A DNA stretch of 64,000 nt from Zingiber officinale (taxonomy: Eukaryota; Streptophyta; Magnoliopsida; Zingiberales; Zingiberaceae): assembly GCF_018446385.1 (NCBI RefSeq), contig NC_056000.1, positions 33,703,511 to 33,767,510 of the forward strand. Direction: 5' to 3'. Position 1 is the stretch's first letter; the number at the start of each line of letters is the position of its first letter. The translations under genes and the position numbers were made by a program. Below, in pieces: positions 1 to 9,375 of the stretch. The notes below the pieces were generated by a model. The model ran no database searches and was not told the origin of the DNA. It was given only the letters and a program-made list of their open reading frames with translations.

Positions 1-660
1 AAGATGATTATAAAATCTCTGACAAAGACCAACTCTTAAATAAAATCCAATACTCAAAATGGTACTCTAAATTTGACATGAAATTAGGATTTTGACAAAT
101 CAAAATGTATCCTGAGTCCATTGAATAGACAGTCTTTTCTTGCCCTAAGGAACACTTTGAGTGGTTTGTTATGTCTTTTGGCCTTAAGGTAGCCCCTCAA
201 ATATTCAAAAGGAAAATGAATGACATTTTTCAAGATGTTTCTTTCTTCACTTGTGTATATATAGATGATATTCTAGTTTTCTCTAAAACTAAATAAGAAC
301 ATTATGCTCATCTTCATATTATTTTTAACCTATTTGAGAAACATGATCTGGTAATTTCTTGAAAGAAAATGACAATAGCAACTACTTATATTGATTTCCT
401 AGAAGCTGAGATAGGTCATGGACAAATAGCCCTTCAACCTCATATCTCTGCTAAAATCCTTGTTTTTCCAAATAAAATGGAAGATACTAAAACTCTAATC
501 CTTGTTTTTCCAAATAAAATGGAAGATACTAAAACTCTAAGAGCTTTTTTAGGACTCCTCAATTATGCAAGACCTTATTTAAAAGATATAGGAAAAATTA
601 GCAGCCCCTTATACAATAAGACCTCCTTAACCGGACAAAAATATTTTAATCAACAAGATA
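1..660 (+). pseudogene. Endogenous pararetrovirus reverse transcriptase fragment
   Basis: Conceptual translation gives a Caulimoviridae-like reverse transcriptase broken by several stop codons. The catalytic motif YIDD is visible near 260-272, preceded by the conserved SFGL block near 172-186. Downstream (about 400-640) is the connection region, whose GHGQIALQPH-type text and FLGLLNY motif are typical of pararetroviral RT. The sequence stops at 660 where a CACTA element is inserted, and the frame continues at 5265. The 5' part of RT lies outside the window. An in-frame 42-bp duplication at 456-539 and the stops show it is dead. A Metaviridae RT is the alternative, but the downstream RNase H, transactivator-like ORF and intergenic promoter favour a pararetrovirus. 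Confidence 0.8.
456..539 (+). repeat. 42-bp in-frame tandem duplication in the viral RT
   Basis: Units 456-497 and 498-539 are identical and duplicate 14 codons of the RT connection region (the LVFPNKMEDTKTL text occurs twice). The frame is kept. It may be a replication slip in the virus or a post-integration event. Confidence 0.9.
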
Positions 661-935
661 CACTACAACAAAAATGTTAAAAGACAACACCCCTACGACA
701 ACGGTTTTAAGAGAAAGTGTTGCGTATTTGCTCAAAGACAACGGTTTTTGTCAAAACCGTTGTCTTTGAACTCCCATTAAATATAAAAGACAACGGTTTG
801 GGAAAACTGTTGTCATTGAGTGATTTCTTTTTTAAATCAACAACACTTGTTATAACGATTTTCTAAATTTGATGTCTTTAAGCACTTTTTTAACGGCTAC
901 GACAATAGTTTTGAAAAAACCGTTGTAATTGATTT
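661..935. repeat. Left subterminal repeats of the CACTA element
   Basis: The motif (G)ACAACGGTTTT and its complement AAAACCGTTGT recur about every 30-60 bp (for example near 700, 739, 757, 792 and 897-927). Some are paired head to head, as in the CAACGGTTTTTGTCAAAACCGTTG text at 741-764. Subterminal arrays of this kind bind the element's own DNA-binding protein in En/Spm systems; that role is inferred here. Confidence 0.75.
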
Positions 936-1019
936 TGGTCATTTTCCCCCTCGTTGTTTTGCTTTCCCTTGCTGTTTCCTTTTCGGCGCCATGGTTTCCC
1001 CTTCATGTTCCAGAACCTA

Positions 1020-1522
1020 AGCCATTTTTCTTTTCCTCTCCTCATATAATTTCTCCACGCCTCCGCTGGATCTTCCTCCATGACGGTGTGATTGACGAAG
1101 CGTACAAGAAGGCCAAGGTTCAGCAGAGTCCCACGTGTAGGGCATTGGTATCGAGGTTGGAGCACGCGGTGATGGGTGAGTATAGCGGTGGCAGGAGGTC
1201 GTACCGGACCCGCGCCTGGATCGGCGACCGGTACCGCGAGATCTCAATCGAACTCGGGGCGAAGGAGAAGGGGAAAGAAATGTGGATGTCGATGGAGATC
1301 AACGACAAGCGGCTCTTGTTCGTGAGGCGTCTCTGGTGGAAGTTCCAAGGGAACGAGAGATCGGAGCTCGACGGAGGCTGGGTTCATGTCTCTTGGGATC
1401 TCCACAACTGGTTCCTCCAGTCTAAGGACCGTAAACCGATACCGTCAACCGCCGGCGCCCGCGACTCCGCCCCGGAAGAACTAGGGCACACCGTGTTTCT
1501 ACTTTGGTTCAAGAGCCCGTAG
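1020..1522 (+). pseudogene. Captured DUF868-family gene copy inside the CACTA element
   Basis: An open frame enters from an upstream ATG at 929 and ends with TAG at 1520-1522. From about 1080 the residues match the DUF868 plant family (uncharacterised cytosolic or membrane-associated proteins). Visible blocks are EAYKKAK, LVSRLEHAV, an RTRA strand, REISIEL, EMWMSMEI, the WWKFQGNE block (family usual form: WKFRGN), VHVSWDLHNW and a terminal GHTVFLL strand. The first third of the domain is absent, and residues before about 1050 look like unrelated transposon sequence read through. The insert is much richer in GC than the AT-rich transposon around it, consistent with transduplication of a host gene. 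It has no in-frame stop, but an intact function is doubtful. Confidence 0.75.
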
Positions 1523-2150
1523 AAGTCAAGTCCTCAGCGAGAGGATAATTTTACCAGAAGTTCAATTTTTAGAAATTGGGTGACGGAGAGATACGATAGA
1601 AAAATGGGGCTCATTAATTGGAGCTGGAGTGGCAGTGGAGTTGTCGGCGAGCATAGAAGGCGAGGGAGGAAGAGCAGCACGCAGAAATCCAGCTACTCCT
1701 CTTCGGCTTCGTTGGCCTCGTCAGCTGGCACTTGGTCGGTGATGGAATGGGCGAGCCCAAAGGAAGTGGAGCCACAGCGAGTGCAAGGCTTCTCCCTACT
1801 TGTCTACGCCTGAAGAATTGATCCACTGGAGAACAATTTGGGGTAAGCATTTCACCTCTCTTCCTTTCTTTCGAGTAATTTGCAGTTCATACTTATTTTT
1901 CTAAATAGTCTGAACTGGTTCGATATTTTGCTTTCGAGAATGTATGCCTGAATCTATTGCGATATATTTCACTATCTATGTATGCTGAGATCTAGACATC
2001 TAGTATTCGATAAAAAAAAAGAAGTTTTTTTCTCAATAGTCTACTGAACTCATTTCCATGGTTGCTTACAAATTTCTCTGCTTTTATGACATCCTTCAAG
2101 TTTGTTTGCATTAAGTAGTAACATTATTTTAATTTGCTTGAATGGAAGGT
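1523..2150 (+). other. CACTA interior, unassigned
   Basis: An open frame at 1580-1813 encodes a 77-residue Ser/Gly/Arg-rich peptide with no family I recognise. It shares the GC-rich composition of the DUF868 insert and may be more captured host sequence, perhaps UTR or a 5' exon. From 1840 a GGTAAG-like donor is followed by T-rich intron-like DNA, so 1580-1845 could be a first exon spliced to the downstream protease gene. Confidence 0.35.
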
Positions 2151-3078
2151 TTCTCTTCAAAAAGATGAAAAAAAAAAACAAGGTCGATAAGTTTAGATTT
2201 GTGGATCCACAAACCCTTCCAGTAATTTCATATATATCCAAATTTGACAAAAATGAAAAGACTGAATACTTGAATAGTTGGGCAAGTGTTTTGGCTGATA
2301 GGCTGAGTGGTGCAACAAAAAATCAACTAGTTTTGACGCCTCACAATGTTGGGTAAATAAATATTATAATTTCATTTTTAATAGATTTATTTCAACAATT
2401 CTGTTGAATTTATGCATTGACTATCTATTTTGTGCATAGTTGTCATTGGATTTTGACTGTCATCGACCCTTATGTGGAGATGGTTTATTTGTTCGATTCA
2501 TTTAATCATCGCAATAGGACTGGAAATATGTAGTGGATATGTGAGTACATATTTGTTTTTAATTAAGCATTTAATTTAATGTATTACTCATATGTCAACT
2601 CTTGTTGTACAAAGGAGCTTGAAATTGTTCAATTTGAACAAGCAAAGGAAAGGGAAAAAGAAGCCTATGTGGGAAGTCATAAAGGTTTGTATATTATGTA
2701 TATACACATATGTTTACTTGTGATTAATTTAAAAATATTTAACTGTGCATTATTCGTTGATAATTTTTTGTTAACATAGGGTCCTCGACAACCTGATGCT
2801 AAACAATGTGAGTTTTATGTGATGAAATTTATGAGAGAAATTATTGAAGGAAATGCTACCGACGAGAAGGATTCGCTTAGCTCAATGGTAATATTTGACA
2901 TATTCTCAATATTCTCAAATAATTTCTTTTATTTGACTTTGCTTCTTCATTACTGATTTTTTTTACTAATATAATCTGGGTTTGTTAACAGTTCATGAAA
3001 ATAATTTACTCCAATGAAGAAATTGACGAAGTGCAATCTGAATGGGTGGATTGCGTACTAGACTATATTCATTACTAG
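2151..3078 (+). pseudogene. Ulp1-like (peptidase C48) cysteine protease, transposon-borne, spliced
   Basis: At least five exon-like blocks join into the C-terminal catalytic domain of plant transposon-carried Ulp1/SUMO-protease-like proteins. Block 1 ends near 2354 (KFRFVDP...LVLTPHNVG) before a GTAAAT donor. Block 2 starts at 2440 with CHWILTVIDPY and YLFDSF, supplying the catalytic His and Asp. Block 3 (about 2614-2684) reads GKKKPMWEVIK. Block 4 (about 2780-2888) reads GPRQPDAKQCEFYVMKF, supplying the oxyanion Gln and nucleophile Cys. Block 5 (2991-3078) ends EIDEVQSEWVDCVLDYIHY then TAG. All four catalytic positions are kept, but block 2 needs a frameshift around 2510-2525 to recover DWKYVVDM, so the gene is probably inactive. 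Such genes are typical cargo of plant CACTA and MULE elements. Confidence 0.75.
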
Positions 3079-4814
3079 GTATAAATTACTAGACTTCAAA
3101 AGATGGTTGAACACTTTGTTTGTGACTCCATGACTTATTGATTTTGATTCCTTAGTGCCAATAATTTGTTTGTTCACAGCTAGCTATCTCCTTTGCTCAA
3201 TACTTCATTCTTGCATTTCTACCCTGAGCAGAATTAGCTGACATTTCTTTTATTTATTTCCTCTCTTTGTTCTCATCTTTTGCTTTGATATGTCAATACC
3301 TAATATACATCAATGTGTTATCTTGCTGATTAAATATTTTGTGAATTTAGTTATAAGTAAAGTCGTGGTGTCTTTATAATTTTGTTTGACAACCATGTGT
3401 TATCTATGGTCAGGACTTCTACTTCATTTTCCCAAAAAATGGTTGTCAAACATGCGTCGAACAGTGTTTCTTGGTATGTTTCTTTATGGTCCAAAATTAA
3501 TAATGGTTGGGTTGTGTAAGTAGCTTATTTAGTTGTTTACGAATTATGCAAGGACTGACAATGTGGAAGTTATCTCTTTGTGAATTGTTAGATGATGACC
3601 TTTTGTATCTTATGAGTTGCTCTACAAATTTCTTGTTTGTTCTCTCCTTATGGTTTTCATCTATATGTCATGACTCAATCTTGTTTTTCCTCCTATCTCG
3701 CAGTCTCCATGTATACATCTTTAACGTTTTACCTAGCATTTTTCTACTGTCTAAGGAATATCCGATATCTGTTGGGATGCCCTAAATTCTGTACCTGTGT
3801 TGTGTTTCATTTACTAGTTTAATTTTCTTGTCTAAACCTATAATTTATTATTTTTTTTTTTACAATTGCATTTACATTTTTACTATGTTGAACTACATAC
3901 TTTGTTGATGACTCCTTGAGCATAATACTACTGTGGCAAAAGTACATTAGAAATTCATTGTTGATGGCAAATTTTTATTTCCTGCTTCCATCTTGTTGGA
4001 CCTTGCAAGTATCATCGTGAATGACAATTATGATGCTTCATCAAGCTCAACTATGTTAATCTATATGCATGTTAGTGATTGCTTGATAATGAAATAAAGA
4101 GCTTGTAAAGGCATTTCGTGTATGATCCATGGTATATTGATATAGAAAACATCTATATACTGCAGTTTGATTTCTTAATAGTTCGCTCTATATACTGCAT
4201 GTTAGTTTGGTCAAACGAGTGACAAGGAGATATAATTCTCAAGGAAGAAAAGATCATTCCTTCTTTTGTGTTGAGTATAATGGAATTTTGTCCTGCGTGA
4301 ATGGATGTTGTCGACTGTTTCTTGATACACACTGATTTGTATCGTTTTGTTTGACTTGTGTAGCATGAAACAACACCTAATATCTGTTCTATCTTGTATT
4401 TCTTGTTTTCTAGGAATTCATATTGTCATGCAGACTATAATCTGGAATTCTGGAATTTGATAAGTCTTGTTAAATTTTTCTCTTGCAGGTCGGGCAATTC
4501 GTGAGGCTTGAGTTTTTTTGATGCAAGAAGTGAGCTTTGTTAGGATGTAGCTTGCCTTGCTAATTTGTAAATTAAAAGTCATATGGAGAAAAACAAATGG
4601 AAAACATGTGATTTAAGGTATATGGAGAACAGTAATGGAAAACATATGTATTTTGATGAGTAACAACTCATTTTGTATATTTTTGTATATGTGTTGCTAC
4701 AAGATGAATTATATATGGATGTTTATTTTGGATTTAATGTAGTAAATATTTAGTTTTGTATTGGTGGTTTGCTTATATTAAAATAAGATTGGTTGTTTGG
4801 TATTAATGAACATT
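3079..4814. other. CACTA interior, no coding signal seen
   Basis: AT-rich DNA without an ORF of recognisable family. ORFs at 3507-3785 and 3637-3822 give only hydrophobic low-complexity peptides. This is where a transposase would be expected in an autonomous element; none is visible. Confidence 0.6.
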
Positions 4815-5264
4815 AAAGACAACAGTTAAAAATATTATAAATTATATAAACCACAACGGGATTTTTTTGTAAAAAGTGAAAAAAGACAATGATTTTATCC
4901 ATTGTAAAATACATTAAAATTATATACCACAACAGTTTATAACTGTTGTAAAAAAACAAAATGAGTAAATATTATTTACCACAACAGTTTATATCTGTTG
5001 TAAAAAGAGTCTACCATAACAGTTTATTTCTGTTGCTGAAATTATCTACCACAACGGTTTTAAAACGTTGTCGTATCCTTTGTAAATAAATTTTGAGCAT
5101 ATAAACAACAACGGATAAAAATCGTTGTCAAATGTCTATAAAGACAACAGATTCAAAATCGTTGTCGTAGGGAAACACATTCTACAACACCCTCAGTTAC
5201 AACGGTTTTTTGACCCTACAACAACGGATATTATCCGTTGTCGTATGCAGTTTTCGTTATAGTG
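4815..5264. repeat. Right subterminal repeats of the CACTA element
   Basis: Repeated ACAACAGTTTATA, ACAACGGTTTT, ATCGTTGTC and ATCCGTTGTCGT motifs occur in both orientations from about 4815 to 5245, mirroring the left end. Many are spaced 30-50 bp apart and some pair as inverted repeats, such as ACAACGGATA / TATCCGTTGT at 5221-5240. Confidence 0.75.
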
Positions 5265-5728
5265 ATATAACACTTGTACAACAAATTAAACAGTTAGTAA
5301 AAATAATTCCCATGTTAACACTCTCACTTGATTCTGACTACTTAGTTATTGAAACAGATGGATGTGAAACGGGATGGGGAGACATTTTATTTAGAAAAAC
5401 TTCCAAATATGACCCTAAATCTACATAAACCTTATGCAGGTATGCCTTTGGGAAATTTCAAGAAAAAGGGCATTTAACTTCACTAGATTTTGAAATATTA
5501 GCGGTTATTTATTGTCTAGAAGTCTTTCGACTATTCATTTGCAAAATACAAGAAATTACTATTAGAACAGACTGTAAAGCTATAGTCAACAAACTAAAGG
5601 ATTAAGTACTAAGAGACGGTTAAAATTCACATATACCATTATTAATAAAGGTTTACGCATTCTCTGGGAACATATAAGGGGAATTAACAATTCTTTAACT
5701 GATACTTTATCTCGTTTACTCCACTAAT
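5265..5728 (+). pseudogene. Endogenous pararetrovirus RNase H region
   Basis: This resumes the polymerase frame interrupted at 660. It shows the RNase H-like blocks IETDGCETGWG (with the first catalytic Asp), LDFEILAVIYCLE (catalytic Glu context) and TDCKAIVNKL (second Asp), ending near an ILSRLL-like terminus where the text reads DTLSRLLH at about 5701-5725. At least one in-frame stop (TAA at about 5426) and frame changes make it a pseudogene. Confidence 0.8.
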
Positions 5729-5741
5729 TTTTTTCAGGTAA

Positions 5742-7090
5742 TGGATAGACCAAGGAAGGTACGAACATCATTTGCTACTAAAACATTAAGATTTAGAACT
5801 CAAGAATTACAATAGTTCACACAACAGGAAGATCAGTTCCACTCTATATTCAGAGACAAATTAGATCGCATACAACACTATCTGATTGATAACATTTGGC
5901 ACATTCCAACCATTCATGGTAGCTCTGGACATAAGATAGCAGTTATAAATGTTTTAACAAACTATTTTCTAACAACCATACAAAAGTCAGTAGGTAAGAA
6001 ATTCTCTTATTATGTAGTCTTCTCTAGGCCACAAGCTAAGGTATATGCTACTTAGGAATAAACAAATATGACCATACAAGGCCTAGAACATCCTTTCTTT
6101 AAAGGGTACTATTCACTTAAAGAGGCTTTTAATGCTGGCAGAGCCCAACTTAGTGCTAATTTTTTTATTAGCACTTTATTAAAAATAACAACCATGATGA
6201 CAAACCTAAACAGCTCACAAACTGAAGAGACTCCTACATGTGCACAAATTACTGAAGGAACTCATGGGTCTCCTTCCTCTTCTATAGCATTAATAGACAA
6301 AAAGCCACAACGACCTAACTATTTAACACTGGCCCAATTAAAAGAACAAGTTGCTACAACCTTCACTCAAAGAACATCCGTAGCTCATATATTGAGTCTG
6401 CCCAATACCATACATGAGGACATCAACTCTTACGTTTGAAACTTAGCAGAATAGTCTACATTACAAACATTTATTGAATTATGTGAAGCCTTAAAGGCCT
6501 TCCATAAAAATCTCCCTCCTGAGATAACTATTGTCTATGAAGCAGAATTTGGCCAAAAACTCAAATGTCAGAAAATTGGCCCAACCTGTGAAGACTCTGC
6601 TAAATACAGATGTCCATGCCAGCTGTTATATTCCTTCCATAAAGTCAACTTGAACTATGAAAAGTATAAGACAACCTCTTACAAAGGAAAGCTCATTACT
6701 CCTTTTCTTCTAATGGAGTATGGACTGCTTTACAAAGTTTGGATACATGATCCAGATTTTGTCAAAGATTTCCTAAAAATCTTGGTACTATTATTTCTCT
6801 GACCCTAGAAGAAGAAGAAGCGTTTATCGTATGCACTTTTGACAGCTCTCCACCTGAATGACTTGACCTTAATATTGAACCAGCCAAACATCTGGTTAAA
6901 CTTGACATCAATGAAGTTGGAGGTATTCAAACGGAACTTGAAGATTATCCTTCTGACCCAGATCTTAATTAGGAAGCTCCTCCTACTATTGGAGATCAAC
7001 TAAAGCACTAGAGAGCATTAGTACAAGGAACTAATTGGGATTAGGACCGTTTGATAGACCCAGACAATTACTTCCTAGTAGGAGAAACTT
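5742..7090 (+). pseudogene. Pararetrovirus transactivator/viroplasmin-like ORF, decayed
   Basis: After the polymerase a new frame begins near 5742 (MDRPRKVRTSF). At about 6015-6140 it contains a viroplasmin-like module: YYVVFSRPQAKVYAT, then HPFFKGYYSLKEAFNAGR. This short fold is shared by caulimovirus ORF VI transactivators and the N-terminus of cellular RNase H1. The best open stretch is 6068-6439. Downstream to about 7090 several frames carry Cys-containing and acidic text but are interrupted by stops. Position directly after RNase H and before the large intergenic region fits ORF VI/TAV in genera that have it. Assignment to a genus is not possible by eye. Confidence 0.65.
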
Positions 7091-8099
7091 ATACTTAAAG
7101 AATCTATTTGCCAAAACATATGGGTACTAGATTCTTCCCTTTCTCCTTTAAAACATAACACACAACTTTGTTTCAACATTATCAAAGAAGTACTCCACAG
7201 AAGTATGCAGTCAAACTTAGCTACTAGAATCTACTAACCAGCTCTGTTCTCTCTGCTAGAGCATACAGAGCAGCACTCCACAGAAGTATGCAGTCAGACT
7301 TAGCCGGAAGCTCACAAACTCCCTCTCTGGACCTTACAAGTGGCAATAACCTAGATAACCTAATGGAGACTTAATGACAACATTGCTCATGAAACATCAT
7401 TTATGATGTCATTTTCCATTCACACAACACAACAGTAACATCTCCCATGATTACCTTACTAAAAATGTCATCTATAATATTTTTTTCCATTCATCCAACA
7501 GTATGTTCACCCAACTAAAATGCAGTCATCTGTCCCTCACTAAGCCTCATTTTGATAGCCCCTCCTTTTCCCCATCTCTTGCTGCTTACCACCTGTCCCT
7601 CACCAAGCCTCCTCTTTCTCGGCCCCTCTCTTCTCTTCTCTCCATGCTTTCCTTCTTCTCCAAGCAAACACTCTCTCCTCTACCTATAAAAGGCTCCCAA
7701 ACCTCTCCTTTTGGGGCATCCACTTCTCCCACTGCCATCGCTATTGTCCAAATTCTCCTGTGTTCTTCAAGTGTGCTTGTAAGTTTTTTGGAAGCTATCT
7801 TTATGTACAAATATGTAAATATTTCAATTTTCTGGTTGTAATTCCCTGTAAAATTTTTCATTAAATAAGATCTATGCTTGTTTTTATGATAAACTAAGTT
7901 TAGTAACAAAGATATTCTATCTATCTTTTCTTGGTTCTTTTCCTCAGTTCTTATCTTAGTAACCAACAGGTGAATACTAACTGTATCAGGAATAGCCAAA
8001 ATCACATAAGACATGTGCGAGCTAAGTAAGAAAGGCATCTTTAACTCAAAGTCTTACACATAAGTCAGGGCAATGGTTAAACAGTGAGATCCTGAACAG
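7091..8099 (+). promoter_or_regulatory. Pararetroviral intergenic region with promoter
   Basis: No ORF of recognisable origin. A TATA box (TATAAAAGG, 7685-7693) lies in a pyrimidine-rich tract typical of the pararetrovirus pregenomic promoter. Upstream are direct repeats that look like duplicated enhancer elements: ACTCCACAGAAGTATGCAGTC near 7193 and 7274, CTGTCCCTCAC(T/C)AAGCCTC near 7530 and 7592, and ATG(A/T)CATTTTCCATTCA-like copies near 7409 and 7470. The 400 bp after the TATA box would be the RNA leader. I did not find a clear tRNA-Met primer site. Confidence 0.6.
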
Positions 8100-8265
8100 G
8101 TGAGTACCTGCACAAATCTTGATTTAGTAGAAGTACAATCAGATGTTTCTGATACATCCTCCATCTACTCTATTGTTTCTGTAGATAATGTGGAAGAAGT
8201 TATCCCTTCTTCTAACTATAGTCTTGTAAACTCCTTCTTGCAACCTTCATACCAACAGTATAACC
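8100..8265 (+). pseudogene. Pararetrovirus short ORF, 5' piece (split by element A)
   Basis: An acidic, Ser-rich reading frame (SDVSDTSSIYSIVSVDNVEE) follows the leader and is cut at 8265 by retrotransposon A, which duplicated TAACC. The same viral frame resumes at 13101. No movement or coat protein motif is visible in the short piece; it may be the N-terminus of the gag-like or coat polyprotein. Confidence 0.5.
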
Positions 8266-9320
8266 TGTTGGAGCAATCCCAATGGTCCGTGGGACCATGT
8301 GTTTTGGTGTTTGGGAAAAGGGTTTAAGTTAGGTTCACCCTTGTATTTGATATGTGTACTTGAGTTGTGCAGGACTGCAGGATACACATGAGACTCAAGT
8401 TGACGACTTCGGGTCCGGTGAAGGATGACATTGGGGACGAGCCGCGGGCTTGTATGCATCCGAGGGACCGTGGACAAGGCAGCAAGGACAAGGGCCAAGG
8501 GAAGCGACTTCAAGGCATACGCGAAGGATGGCATTGGGGACGAGACGCGGGCTTGTATGCATCCGAGGGACGAGAGCCAAAGAGGAAGTAGGCTTGAAGG
8601 CAAAAGGTCAAAGCTGCGAAGGAAGTGTCAAATGAGTCGTAAGGGTGAGGGTCCGAGTGCTGTGAGAGAATGTACTCAGTACCAGTCGACTGCATGTTTC
8701 ATCAGTCGACTGCGCAGTCGACTGGTGCAGTCGACTGGGAGCAAACAGAATGCTTCTATTCGTTCAACCAGTGTGGAGCAGTTGATTGCTAGTTTTAGCA
8801 GTCGACTAGTATCGAGTCATTGGGATGTAACGGTCGAATTTCCACAGAGGGCAGCCGACTGCATGTTTTGGCAATCGACTGATAGGCGGGATTTTCTAAC
8901 CCGCGGCCTATATAACCAAACCTTGGAAGCTTGGTTAAGACTGACGAAATAGAGGTGGTTAATCTCTATTAGTAGTCTACCTGTGCCCTAGTTTGTAAAG
9001 AGTCCTTGGTGAGACTTGTGGTGAGGTTTCTCCACCCACAAGGAGCTACGTGAGCTAGCCGGAGGTTTTCCAGGGAGTAATCCACCGATGGATAGGGATC
9101 GTCCACCTCAAGGACACACCGTGGAGTAGGAGCTTTATCCCCGAACCACATAAATGATCGTGTAGCTTGGTTTGCATTCTTTCTTGTCTTTAGTTTAATT
9201 TCCTTTAGCTTGTTTGTTTTGTATATTCCGCTGCACATACTAACAAGTGTAGGAAGATCAATCGATTTGGGGGCGTCGTCTATCCAACCCCCCTTCAAGC
9301 CGGCCGACCGATCCCCTACA
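8266..9320 (+). repeat. 5' LTR of element A
   Basis: 1055 bp, TGTTGG...CTACA. It holds two direct copies of an approximately 40-bp GC-rich block containing GCGGGCTTGTATGCATCCG (near 8435 and 8541), a cluster of CAGTCGACTG palindromes (8686-8882), a TATA box TATATAA at 8909-8915, and a conserved U5-like block (GAGGTTTCTCCACCCA...TCCACCGA) at 9020-9160 also found in element B. Confidence 0.92.
8686..8882 (+). repeat. GTCGAC palindrome cluster in LTR A (U3, upstream of TATA)
   Basis: Multiple copies of CAGTCGACTG and near copies (some mutated to CAGTTGATTG or CAATCGACTG) lie from 8686 to 8882, ending about 25 bp before the TATA box. In the 3' LTR the same cluster (12433-12660) carries two more units. 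Confidence 0.85.
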
Positions 9321-9322
9321 AG

Positions 9323-9334
9323 TGGTATCAGAGC
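9323..9334 (+). other. Primer binding site of element A
   Basis: TGGTATCAGAGC, complementary to the 3' end of plant initiator Met-tRNA, two bases after the LTR. Confidence 0.93.
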
Positions 9335-9375
9335 GAAGGTCGCGCTTCACCGGACTAACCGCCGAGAAAGCAAAG

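Larger units (their letters stand above)
661..5264. mobile_element. CACTA (En/Spm-type) DNA transposon, non-autonomous
   Basis: The element starts CACTACAACAAAAA at 661 and ends with the inverted counterpart TTTTCGTTATAGTG at 5264 (12 of 14 terminal bases match). It is flanked by the 3-bp target duplication ATA (658-660 and 5265-5267), as expected for CACTA elements. It is 4604 bp long and sits inside the viral RT/RNase H gene. Both subterminal regions are packed with short direct and inverted copies of an ACAACGGTTTT-like motif. No TNPD-like transposase is visible. Instead it carries a DUF868 gene copy and a spliced Ulp1-like cysteine protease gene, so it should depend on a transposase supplied in trans. 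Confidence 0.93.

Noticed and set aside
1017..1308. Minus-strand ORFs over the DUF868 fragment
   Set aside because: No domain; they mirror the coding strand whose residues match DUF868.
8100..8952. Fusion gene of viral ORF with downstream Arg/Lys-rich ORFs in LTR A
   Set aside because: The viral frame ends at the LTR border; the rest is LTR sequence read in frame.
9323..9334. tRNA gene fragments at TGGTATCAGAGC sites
   Set aside because: They are primer binding sites next to LTRs; no cloverleaf can be formed.
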